A program made the translations under genes and the position numbers. The notes below the pieces were generated by a model. It ran no database searches. It had not been told where the DNA came from and saw only the letters and a list, made by a program, of their open reading frames with translations. This document shows, piece after piece, positions 1 to 11,518 of a stretch of 64,000 nucleotides of DNA. This DNA comes from Balaenoptera acutorostrata (Eukaryota; Chordata; Mammalia; Artiodactyla; Balaenopteridae). The stretch is taken from the NCBI RefSeq assembly GCF_949987535.1, contig NC_080078.1:52726207-52790206 (forward strand), read 5' to 3'. Positions within the stretch are counted from its first letter, which is position 1. Each line of letters begins with the position of its first letter.

Positions 1-29
1 TGTGTGTCTTCTTGTCTGTTCTCCCCCTA

Positions 30-122
30 TAGACCCCCAGTTGTCGTTTACTACTGTACACCCAGCACTGAGCCTGCACTCAGTAGGTGCTCAAAAACTG
101 TTTGTTGAATGAATGAATGACA
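30..122 (+). repeat. L2 LINE 3' end fragment
   Basis: The run CAGTAGGTGCTCAAAAACTG followed by TTGTTGAATGAATGAATGA is the characteristic 3' end of mammal-wide L2. Confidence 0.7.
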
Positions 123-130
123 ATTCCAAA

Positions 131-1194
131 AATAGTAATGAGTCCGGTCTTGTGAAAGCAAAATTTTTTAAAAATATGAATTTACTTTTGTAAAAGTAGA
201 TTAAATTAAGTAAAGATGGAGTTTTCAGAAGTACGACTCAGAAAGCCTAAAAATGTTTTCTAAAGGGAATACATCTAAGTGTCTGTTTCTCCCCAGATCC
301 TTGGATGGTTCCAGATAAAGAGGAAGTTTCCTAAAAATACATGAGATGCTAAAAAGGAAAGGGCTTGTCATATCTGGGGCGTGGGGGTGAGATGATCACA
401 GATGACAGAAGGTTGGAGGACACGTGGGTGGGGTGGGGGTTGTCTGCCTCCCCTGGCACCAAAGGCGTCTCTTTTTTCTTGTGCAACAGGCAACTTTCAT
501 GAGGAATCAGGACTTGTTCCTCACTGACCAGGCAGGCACTGAGAATAAGTCATGCAGGGAAAGACTGAGGTTGCCAGAGCAGCAAACAAATGGATAATAG
601 GAGAGCAACTGGCTAATAGTTATCAAGATTTGCTGGTATAATGAACTTCTAAGGATGTGCTACTGTCAACAATTGAAGACTTGGGGAGATAACTCATGAG
701 CTTCCTCTCATATGGTGATGATTTTACAGGGGTAAGGGGATTCCTACCCTAACACCAAAGAAAAGGATTTCCCCTACCCCTGCTCAGATCTTCTGAAAAA
801 TGACTATGTAGAAAGTGCGTGAAATCCAAACTATGTACATTTCTCTAGGGAATTTCAGTAAATTACATTTTATCACAAAAAACTCAACCTAAGCTACTAT
901 GTTCAGTCCAGCTTTTTAATCCAAAGTGAAATGCCAGACTCAAGACCAAGAAGCACCAGAAGCTATATTAGACCAATCGTTCAAGAGGTGCCCTTATTAA
1001 AACTACTTATATTTGCCAAAATAAATCCATGTTTTTTCACCTGGAAAAGCCAACTCCCCCCCTCCATTGTTTCCTTGCTCTTTCTTTGCTTTTCCTCTTG
1101 CAGAAATGAAATCCCGTCTTCATCATTCCCCTCTCTCCTCTGGATGCCCCAGAAACCATTTTAGTTTGTTTTCTTGTTTCAAGAAAGCATTCAA
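131..1194. other. DNA downstream of LAMP5, no feature seen
   Basis: No gene, exon or recognisable repeat. There is a short G-rich patch near 425-445 and otherwise ordinary mammalian intergenic sequence. Confidence 0.6.
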
Positions 1195-1886
1195 ATGTTA
1201 GACAGTAGTGTGTTTTAATTCATTTTGAAAAACAAACTCACATGGATTGATTCTTCAGGTCCCCTTACTTGGACCTGACACACTATGAAGTCCACACAAC
1301 TCTGCCTAGTTACATTAAACAAGTTCTTGTGCTGTGAATTCACTGGGTGCAGGTAGCAGTGAAACATTCCCAAGACAATCACTAGACATGCAGAACGCCA
1401 GCCAGAAGCATGGATCACTTTCAAGGGTCTTGCTGCAGCGAGCATGAGGCTGTATTTTGTGTACGTTGACAACAGTATAGGGTAAGCCATCTGTGTTCAA
1501 GGGAGCAAAGCCTCCAATATTCCTCTTGAAACTTAAGGGGTGTCTTTCCAAACGAAGTGTGGTTTCAATCTCTAAACTTCAGAGTCAGATACCCCTCTGA
1601 GTTTTATGAGTTGCTCCTTGGAGAGTCAAAGCCAAGCCACCATGAGTGTGAAAGCTGGCTGACCCCTCCCTCCCATTCCCCAGCAACTGTCCTTCACCCC
1701 ATGAATCCGAAAGAATCCCCCCGTCCTGGGGTTTAAGCATGGATGCAGCCCAAGCAAGCCTTGAATACCCAGGTCTGTTTGATTGCAGCTATGTTGGTAT
1801 ACCCCATGTACAGGTGGAAAGTGCTTTTGTTTCCCTACCTGATCCAGCCAGTGGAGGGGGGCTGGGGGCTGTCTGCCTAATAGTTT
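1195..1886 (-). other. LAMP5: LAMP5 3' UTR (probable extent)
   Basis: Sequence following the LAMP5 stop codon on the minus strand. A possible poly(A) signal ATTAAA lies at 1219-1214, which would put cleavage near 1195. The 3' boundary is an inference; another ATTAAA lies further on near 914. Short open frames in both directions here look accidental. Confidence 0.5.
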
Positions 1887-2065
1887 CTAGCCCATGTGCT
1901 TATATTGGGATCGGTCCCTAGGGATCTGGACCTGGTTGGCAGTCATTTTGTGGTGGAGATGGTAAATCACCAGTGTTACCACAATGACGAGGCCCAAGAT
2001 GAGCCCCAAAATCAGAGGCAAGGTTTCCTCCAACTGCTCCCGCTCATCCACTGGGCATTTATGCT
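1887..2065 (-). CDS. LAMP5: LAMP5 terminal coding exon (TM helix and tail)
   Basis: Acceptor TTTCAG after a T-rich tract. Encodes [15 protein letters not shown], then a transmembrane segment rich in Leu, Ile, Gly and Val (about residues 237-256), then the cytosolic tail ending SQYKHMG and TAG at 1889-1887. The YKHM motif fits an AP-adaptor sorting signal. Intron 5 before it is about 8.3 kb. Confidence 0.97.
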
Positions 2066-5000
2066 CTGAAATGGGAAAGAAGAAGAAAAGCAATGAGCTC
2101 CTGCCAAAATATTCTGAATCATAAGTCTGCTCAAGAAAACTAAAAGGCAGATAGAGATGAGAAGATTTCTCAAGGAAACTTCAGAGATATTTTCTTTTTC
2201 AGAAACAATATTTCCCAACCAAACTTAAGGCCTAATCCCTTAAAATCTCTGCATAGTGTAAAATAAAAATACATCAGTTAAATAGGGCAACATTCAGGTT
2301 ATTGGATTCTTGGCTGATGTCAATAAAACTTCCAAATGATTTATGCAAATTTTCAGAGTTTGGGCATTAGGCACAACCACCATCATTTTTATTGTTTATT
2401 TAATTTTTTAAACTTTTTATTGGTGTATAATGTACATAGAATCGCAGACAAAATACACCTTTTAGAAAGTCTGAAATTACCAAGTGTTGTCAATGATACA
2501 GAGCAATTGGAGCTCTTGTCCACCATTGGTGGGAAATGGTACAATCACTTTGTAATAAGGTAAGGGTAAATATACACCTAACTTATAACCCAGCATTCCA
2601 CTCCTAGGAATTTACCCAAGAACAGTGAAAACATATGGACACAAAAAGCCTTGAACATAAATGTTCATAGAAGCTGTATTCATAATAGCTTAAAACCAGA
2701 AATAACCAAAATGTCCTTCAGAGTAGAATGGATAAATAAACTGTGGTGTATTCATACAATGGAATATTAATCAACAATACAAAGGAATGAACTATGGTTA
2801 CACGTAACAAAATGGATGCATCTCAAAAATATTATGTTGAGTGAAAACTGTCAGACACAAAAGGTTACATGTTGTATGACTCCATTTATATGAAGTTCAA
2901 GAGCAGGCAAAACTAAGTCTATGGTGATTGAAGTCAGAGAAGTGGGGAACAGTGTGTCTTGGAGAACAGGACACAAACTTCAGGCGTGATGGAAATGGTC
3001 TGAATGTTGATTTAGGTGAGGGTTATGTGGCTGCAAGTATAGGTAAAAACATATTGAGGTAACACTTCAGATTTGTGTATTTTGATGTATGTAAATTATA
3101 CCACCATTTAAAAAAGAAAGTGTAGAGTTTGATGGATTTACACCACACACATCAGAACTGGTATCAGAATTGTGGTGCCAAAAGTATTAGCTTTAAATGG
3201 ATAATTACTTGGGTATAGTTATGGGGAATAACATCTAATACACCATCCTTTAAAGAAGATAGAGGAGAAAAGCATGGAGTATTTTGGCAAAAAAATTATG
3301 GTTAAAATATTATTATAGTTTATTTCTTTAAAAATTGTTTTGTTGCCTTAGGAGAAAACCTGAACTAAACACACCACCAGAAGAAGAATATAAAGGGAGT
3401 ATTAAACTATGGACAAGTCAAATGTACTTATGGGAAAATAAGGGGATGTCAAAAATTATCATGAAAAATACTGAATCCCCTTCCCCACCCATCCCCATTC
3501 ATTAGGTGGTCAAAGGCGGATTCCTGAGTTCTCTTTCCCTTACCCACCATTCCAAAATCCACAAAGCTCTAGAAACCACAAGTACTTTGTATTATTCATT
3601 TGGCAGCAAAAGCTGGCTGCTCTGATTCTCATTTCTCCTCCTTAGCATGAAGATTCATGTGTTTCACTGCAGGAAACAGATTCATTAACCTGTTTGATTA
3701 CAGGAGCTTCCCTGAGTCTTCTGGGTCTTGTATAATATATGGACACTGCACTGTATTATCTTCCTAAAGTCCAAAATTATTCTGAATTCTGAAAAACATC
3801 TAGCCCCAAGGGTTTTAGGTGAGAGATTGAGAACCCATAAAAAAAAAGACACTCATTCCCCTCTCAGGCTTAAGCCACTGTCTTCAAACTCTGCCTTTGA
3901 CCCCCAGGAAAAACAATATTTTACATTACAACCCAGAACATACGTACACATACATAACTAAAACCAAAGTTTTATAAAACAATGGTTTTCCTTACTTTGT
4001 GCCTCTAATAATTTATCCTCTATTCTATTCTCTTTCATTTAAAATAGTGCTGGTCATGACCCACTAAAGCAGAGGTTATAATCTTTTTAGTGTCAGTGTG
4101 ATGAAACTGTCCACCCTTCTCAGAATACTTATAATTGCATAAAAATAAAATACATAAGATTACAAAGAAAGCAAACTACACTGAAGTTCAGCTATTAAAA
4201 TATTTTAAAATAATGTGAGGGACAGTTATATATATATTTATTAGTACACAGGTATACTGGCTGTGATTGCAAAGTAGGGAGAAGCATAATTGTTACTTTG
4301 CAAGATCTGGACAAACATGTGGGAAGAGAAAGACTATTATTTCTATTGCTGACAAAGTCATAGGTATGACTAATACTACTGTGGGTTGTTACCTTTATTT
4401 ATAATCAAAGGAAATGTTAAACATTAATTAGAAATTAATGAAAATAAAGATGTAAATGTTTCCCATTGAAATTTACAGACCCCCTGAATTCTATACACAA
4501 ACCCTATGGACTCCAGGGTTAAGATCCTGTGCAATAAACTGATTATACAACCCACAGATTATAGAGCAAGGATGGCTGGCCTCGATCTCTGCCTGGGAGA
4601 AGAGCATCCCTTGGCTTAGTCCAGCTCAGCATCTGGCTTTGGGTGCTCGGAGACCCCTGACTCCCTGTTCATCTCCACAGGTCTTGGAGTCCCTCACATC
4701 TCTGCCCTGGCTGTACTTACAGTTCTAGAGAACACAAAACAGAGGCCCAGGGTGGATGGCCCATGATTGGAAAAAGCAACAACCAGCCCAGTCATTGCGA
4801 AGAACCAGATGAAGACAGATCAGACAAAATTGTGTAACTGCCAGCTGCCAGTTCAAGTCCCCTCAACCATAAACCTGGTGTGCCCATTGTAATCCTGAAT
4901 CATCTTAGGTTCTGTTTTCTAGACATGTGTTCTATTTTGCTTTGTTTGATGACCACAGCATTTTAAAGTTGTATTTACTCCCTGAGGCAAACAAACTGTA

Positions 5001-8000
5001 AAAGCTCTTAATGAAAAGCAGCTCCAAACAAACAGCACTGAGATGGGCCACGGACCAGGAGGCAAGCTGATTGCTTTCTCCAGCTCTGCTAGTGCCACAG
5101 AATTTTCTTGTTGGAGAAGGTGGGCAAGCCTTTTGCTGGCCGTGCTTCCCTCTGCTGTATGATAGGGCAACTGGAGGGAGGGGTTTGCCCCTCTTCCCAT
5201 ATCTTCTCTGGACTGGCTTGGGACTCCTGTAACCTCAGCAAAATGTATTTTGTGTACTGAGAAGCTGTTAAGATGAGTGGGCTTTGGAGATCTTTGGCTG
5301 GAGACAAGCAGATACTCTCACCAAGATGCAAGCACAACAGTAAATAAGAAAACAATTACTGATTGATGCCACTGTGTGCCAGGAACATCCCTGCGCACAA
5401 GGAAGAGCTGTATAAACTCTTTCCCCCTAGCCTGTAAGCTCCACCAGGGCAGGGAAAGTTCCTATATCCCAGTACTGGGTGTACTGGTGTACAGACACCA
5501 ACAGGGTCCTATGACCTTGGTGTTCACCATTCCCACCCATTCCAATGGGCTTTGACTACAAGGCAGGTTAGACATCCTGGAAAGTCAACGCCCCCCCTTC
5601 CCCACCCCAGTAGCCATCAGTGGCGGATGGGAGTTGGAGGGTAACTGAAGTGGGTACCACACTCTTTCCCAGAAGTTCCAGCAGTGTAAGCCCCGGTGCC
5701 CACAGTGGTAACCTGCTCACTTACGCACCTGTACTAGCTTCCTTGCCTTCCCACCTCACTTCCCCACTCCCCTAGCAGTGCCTTCTAGAACCACCTAAAT
5801 AAACTACTTGCCCTTACATACTTATAGAGGATGTGCTTCTTGGGGAACCCCACCTAAAACACTAGGCTCCAGGGCAGTAGCAAGAACACAGAATTCTACG
5901 ACTGGCTGGCTACGTGGCCCTGCGCTGGGCCTCCGCATTCCAGCCCTCGACGCAGTTCTCTGTGGTGTTAATAACAGGATTGTCTCCCTCTGGATGCTTC
6001 CCCAGGAGGCTCTGAGAAGGAGCAACTACTCAGGTGGCATGTTTCCTGGCTCGGAGGTGCCATGCAAACCACAGGTGTACACGGCACTCTGGATCAGCAT
6101 CGGCACAGCTCGCCCTGGTTTGCAGCACGGCAGCCAGTCTTGGGGCGCTCAGCTGGGGGTGATGTACATTCATTTCCACTAAAACACAGATCATTTGTCC
6201 TATAGATCTGGGAATAATACAGATCAGGTGGTATCTCCCAAACACACTGCTAGAAACAATGGTAAGTTCATGAATTCAGAGCACCCGACAACCTTTCTGA
6301 AGATGGCCCCCTGCATTCACATGTTTGGTACAGTTGTTCAGCTGCAGCAGCTGAGGTTCGGAGAGGCTAAGAGCACAGGATCTGATACCCAAAGACAGGT
6401 TCCTGCCCCAGCCCTGGCAGCCACAAGGAGCGCAGTCTTGGCCAGTAACTTCACCCCTAAGCCTCAGCTTCTCCACTGTAAACAGGGATCTCAGTACCTT
6501 CTTCACAGGTCTCTTTATTTGTTTCTTTCCCCCCCTTGAGAATTAAGACGGGCCCAGTCTATATGTGGCAACTTAAATGCCCATTAAACCTGAGTGTTTA
6601 ACAAAGGGGCACAGAGGCACCTTCGTGTTCTATTATGTTTCGTTTGTCTTTATGTGTGAGAGTTGCCTTTAATTCAAGCCATTAAAATACTCAGGCTGCT
6701 CTGTTCCCTCCCAGTGATGCATCCTCCATGCTATCACAGTCAGAATTCTCCTGGGGCCTCAAAGGGATTCACTACCAGGAATGAATTGTGGAAGGACAAG
6801 TTACCCAACGCCAGCTGAGACACATGGGCTGCCTTGAGCTGCAGGCTGAGAGTTGCCACACCAAGTGTACCTGCTATAGAAATAAGCTGGCCTCCATGGA
6901 TTGGCCCCTCAGTGGTTTATATTTTCACTGCAGACTGAGACCCACATCCAATTATTTAAAAAAATAAACAGCCCAAACAGACACGTTTAGCCATTTAGGG
7001 CTTGTCTGCTTTGCATACAGATCTCACCCAACAGCTGTTACCCACTGATAGGATAGATAAGGCCCTAAGCTTCTGCTGCCCCCCAAGCTCTCTGACCCAA
7101 AGACTCCTCCCCGTGCTGCTGGGTGACATCACCTAGACCCATAAGCCCCCTCTTGACACCCCTCTCCCTGCCAGGAGATCCCTTATCCTCCTTTCCTTTG
7201 GGATAGTGGTCCCCAGGGTGTTGTAAGCCTTCTTCTGGACAGTCCCATGCTGTGAGGGGCTCTCCTTACTCAACCTACCCAAGTGTCACCCAACGAAGCT
7301 TGTGTGTTTCTGCCTCTCATGGTCATATCATATTCCTTGATCAGCTCAAAATCCCTCAAATCCCCCTACCGACAGTTTGCCATGGACCAGCGGTATCAGC
7401 AAGGAGCTTGCTAGAAATGGAGCCTCTTGGGCCCTGCCCCCAGACCTACGGGACCAGACTTGACTTGGCATGTTAACAAGATCACCAGAGCTGTGCACAG
7501 TGATCTGGGGTCTCTGGGCTACTTTCACTGGGGATCAGCGTAGTAGCCAAGCTCAACGGTCTAAAGGGATTTGTGTGATAAAGATGTCATCCCCATTTGG
7601 GCTGCTCTCAGCCTCTATGGGTGTCCACTAACCCATTTCACTGACCCTTCCTTCCTTTTCTCAGAATCTATGAAGGAGGCAGGTGGGAGACTGCAGACTG
7701 CCAGGCATGACCCCCTTACACAGGGAATAAGCTCTTCATTGGAAGCCCTTATGCTGCAGGTCCTGCTTGCACATGACAGAACGCATGTACACAGCCCTGC
7801 AGTGGGCGTCAGACATATGACCAGATGCCCTCCCCAGCGCCACGCAGGCAGGCTTCACTCACCCACACAGGCATTAGCAACACATCAGAGCCTCTTTCTA
7901 TTCTGGGGAGTGGGGTCCAAGTGCCAGGTCCCGAAAAGGCACTCCAAAAGGAATCTTTCAGATTCCACCAAATCAAATAAAATGATCTCTTACAAAACAC

Positions 8001-11000
8001 ACTGGGGGTAGGTGCTGAGAGGCACAGACAGGAGGAACCAGGAACAAAAGGAGCCCTGCCATACAAAGGCACATTGATTCAGTGAGTGATCCTGAATGAG
8101 GCTTGCCTCCTCCCAGGAGTGTGAAGGCTTGCGCCCCAGGGCACCATACAGGAGGCAACACCCTAATTATTCCCTAGAAAAGCCTGGGTGAGACAAGTGC
8201 AATTTGCTTGTGCTTAATATATCTGCATTTAGGAAGTTATACATGCTTACAAACTGTCTAAATCTATCCATTTAAGCCCTGGAAGTGGATAAAAACTGCT
8301 TTTTATGCAAAAACATCATTAAATCTATGCCAAGAATATCACTGATTTTTAGGAAAATAGCTCTGGTCCTTATTCAGTACTCATTTACTCTTATTTTGTA
8401 CACAGTTCTAACATCTATGAGATCTGATTTCTCCATTCATAAATGACTATAAGCAACAACTTAGAAATAACACAGAGAGGATTAAGGTGAGATTGTGATA
8501 AGGAACTAGTAAAAGCAGCAATTATAGCACCAGCAGTACCAAGAAGTGAAGAAGTGTCTAAAAACAGTTGACCAGAGAAACACAAAGAGTAACTAGAGAC
8601 TACTGAAAGTACCTATACAAACTCAAAAGCATCTATGGTAGGGACCCTGGGGACTACGTGATCCAATATTTTCAAAATGAATTCTGGGCCATCCATAATC
8701 TTAAGTCCAATTACTTTTAATTACATTTAATATTTTCAGATTAAGAAAGACACTGTTACATTTTATAAATACTTTCATAATCAACAGTATTTTTTAGTGT
8801 TAAGATCTTGGCATTTAGTTTAGTTTAAATTTTGTAGAAAACACATTAAGATGGAATAGCCCATACAGGTAAGAGCCATAACAGGTAGGTATAGCACTGC
8901 TGTACTAAATCTATTAAATTCTGATTTGTTTGGCTTTGAAGCATTTGCAAGTCTCTATTAATTGAGCCCACAGTTTCGGAATATCAATTCAGCCAAAGTT
9001 AACAGGGCATCTGCAATGTGCCAAGCACTGTATTTGGTGCTAAAAATACAAAGATGAATAAGAAGGAGGCCTTTCTCTTAAGGACAGTTTAACTTAGGAA
9101 TTCCTAAATGCCTTCTGAATAAATCATGGGGGGAGGGATTCTATTCCGTATACTTTGAATGGGAGGGGCATTTAATGAAAGCTGGACTCCTTGGGACTGA
9201 TTTAATGATTTGTGTGTGACCCAGGTGGGGATTTCCTCATATCCTACACATTCGAATGGTTGTATTCACCTGGGGATCACCAGACCAAAGGTAGGCATCC
9301 ATAAAGCAGTCAGAATCTCTCCCTATTTCTTAACCACAAGGAATAAATGAAAATATCAAACTGCCTTTAACAACCTCCTCCAGATAATAGAGAGAGGGAG
9401 AGAAAAAAAAAATGAATGGAAGAATTCACTTACTCCACTTGACCAGAGTAAATTGTTGCTAGATTTGGACAAATTGCAGAATGTGAGTTCCTCTCCTGCC
9501 CTTCTTCTGGAATGCAGAGAACCAGGAGGATATGGATGCCCTGAACCTGCCCCAGCTGGATCCTGCCTGATCCCCTTCCAGGGCTCGCACAGACTGAGAA
9601 GAAGCCTTCTTGTATGCCCCAGAGGGAGCAGATCAGGGACCTTGCCTCCTTGGAACCTCATGGGTGTCTCTCCACACACAGGTGAGAGCTGGACAGAGGC
9701 AGGTCTTCATGAGTCTCTCTCTGTAACCTGTACACACACACACACACACATACACACACACACACCTCTATTGCATTCTGTTCACACAAAAACTTAGACT
9801 CACAGTGGTGGAACCTAGGGCTGGAAGTGTCTAGAGACCATGGTGAAACTGAGGCCCACACAAGCAAAGGTCCTTCTCCAATCCATGGCTCTCTCGATAG
9901 CTGCTTGGGATTTTTAGCTGCCTTTTCCTTGGGAAACTTGCATCAAAATTATATATTTTTTTCAGCTGACTTTCTTATCTTTCTCCCTATCCAGTTTCCT
10001 TTTTTGGCAATGGAGGGGAGGAAGGGAAAGATGAAAAAATAAGGGAAAAAAGGAAGGGAGGGAGGAAGGAAGAAAACAGAGAAAAAGAAGGGAGGGAGAG
10101 AAAGAGAGAGGAAAAGAAGGAAGTGAAGGAGGAAGAGAGAGAGGGAAGATGAAAGAGAAAACCATTGAAGTTGATACAATTCAGTTTGTTGCCTTTAGTC
10201 TTTGAAAAATATTATAGAGGGAGGCAGAGCCATGATATCCTAGAGAAAGTCCAAGTGGTAACAGCCTGGTACCCTGGCAGGTTGCCTTCCACATCCATCT
10301 TGAGGTCAGCCTTTGCTTCCTTCCTCTTCCTCTCCTCCTGCCTCCCCACCGACCTACCTTCACTGAAGACAAAATCAGAGATGATGTCAAAGGGCTGGAT
10401 GTGGACCGCAGACAGGATCATGGTGACTGTCTTCTGCGGATCACTGGAGGCTAGTGAAATGGTCTGCTGAGCTTGACATTCATAGGACTTTCCAGCTGGG
10501 GTGACCAAGGCAGAGAGATGATGCGAGTTGGCTGTGTGCTTCCCGGCTGCAGGGAAGGCCCAAAACAATGGTTACGCCCCTAGGGCTGGCAGAACCCTCC
10601 TTATGGTGATCCAGATAGTTGACCTTTGCCTCTTAGCCCAGACACCCCACTCTGATCCCCTGCTGACATGCCCCGTTGCCTTGCCCGGCTGGGGCTATGC
10701 AAATGTGAATGCACCCATTCTTTCATGAGCATGGATTTCTTAAATATTAATTTGGAATTTCCTTTTGGAAGAATAAAGTGATACATAAAACCCCAACCCT
10801 TTTTACTATATAAGACCTAACAACAGAGATTCCAAAGATCCACAGTGAACAGTGACTTGGTATCCTACACCTCACACTGGCCTGCAAAATATAAAATATC
10901 TTCCTCAGCAAAGCATGTCTGCTCTGAGCAGATGCCCTTGTACGCATACATATTCTTTGGAAGCCTGCCTCACCCCTTTTCCTCCTTTTCTGGATTAAGG

Positions 11001-11479
11001 TTTTTTTGTTTCTGTTTTTGTTTTTTTTTCCTTTTTGTTGGTCTAATTTAACTGTGGGAAATGTTTGAATATGAATTTTGATGAAGAGACAAAATTGCCC
11101 TTTTTACTGCGATGATAAGGGGTGAAATGGAAAAGATGACATATGTATTCTTGTACATGTTCAATAAAAATCTTTTCCCGGGCTTCCCTGGTGGCGCAGT
11201 GGTTGAGAATCTGCCTGCTAATGCAGGGGACAAGGGTTCGAGCCCTGGCCTGGGAAGATCCCACATGCCGCAGAGCGGCTGGGCCCGTGAGCCACAACTG
11301 CTGAGCCTGCGCGTCTGGAGCCTGTGCTCCGCAACGAGAGAGGCCCGCGCATCGCGATGAAGAGTGGCCCCCGCTTGCCACAACTGGAGAAAGCCCTCGC
11401 ACAGAAACGAAGACCCAACACAGCCAAAATCAATCAATCAATCAATCAATCAAACATACGCATCTGATTCAAGATCCTC

Positions 11480-11518
<39 letters not shown>

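Larger units (their letters stand above)
2066..10357 (-). other. LAMP5: LAMP5 intron 5 (8.3 kb)
   Basis: The largest LAMP5 intron. It holds an L1 fragment, a hAT-type element, L2, MIR and MER5 fragments, a CA repeat and a purine tract, listed separately. The parts at 3116-4068, 4537-5380, 5510-6330, 6510-7360 and 7500-9720 show nothing I can name beyond weak MIR-like traces (for example near 9000-9065). Confidence 0.85.

Noticed and set aside
7571..8011. 146-codon open frame, plus strand
   Set aside because: Antisense in a LAMP5 intron, no homology recognised, no splice or promoter context.
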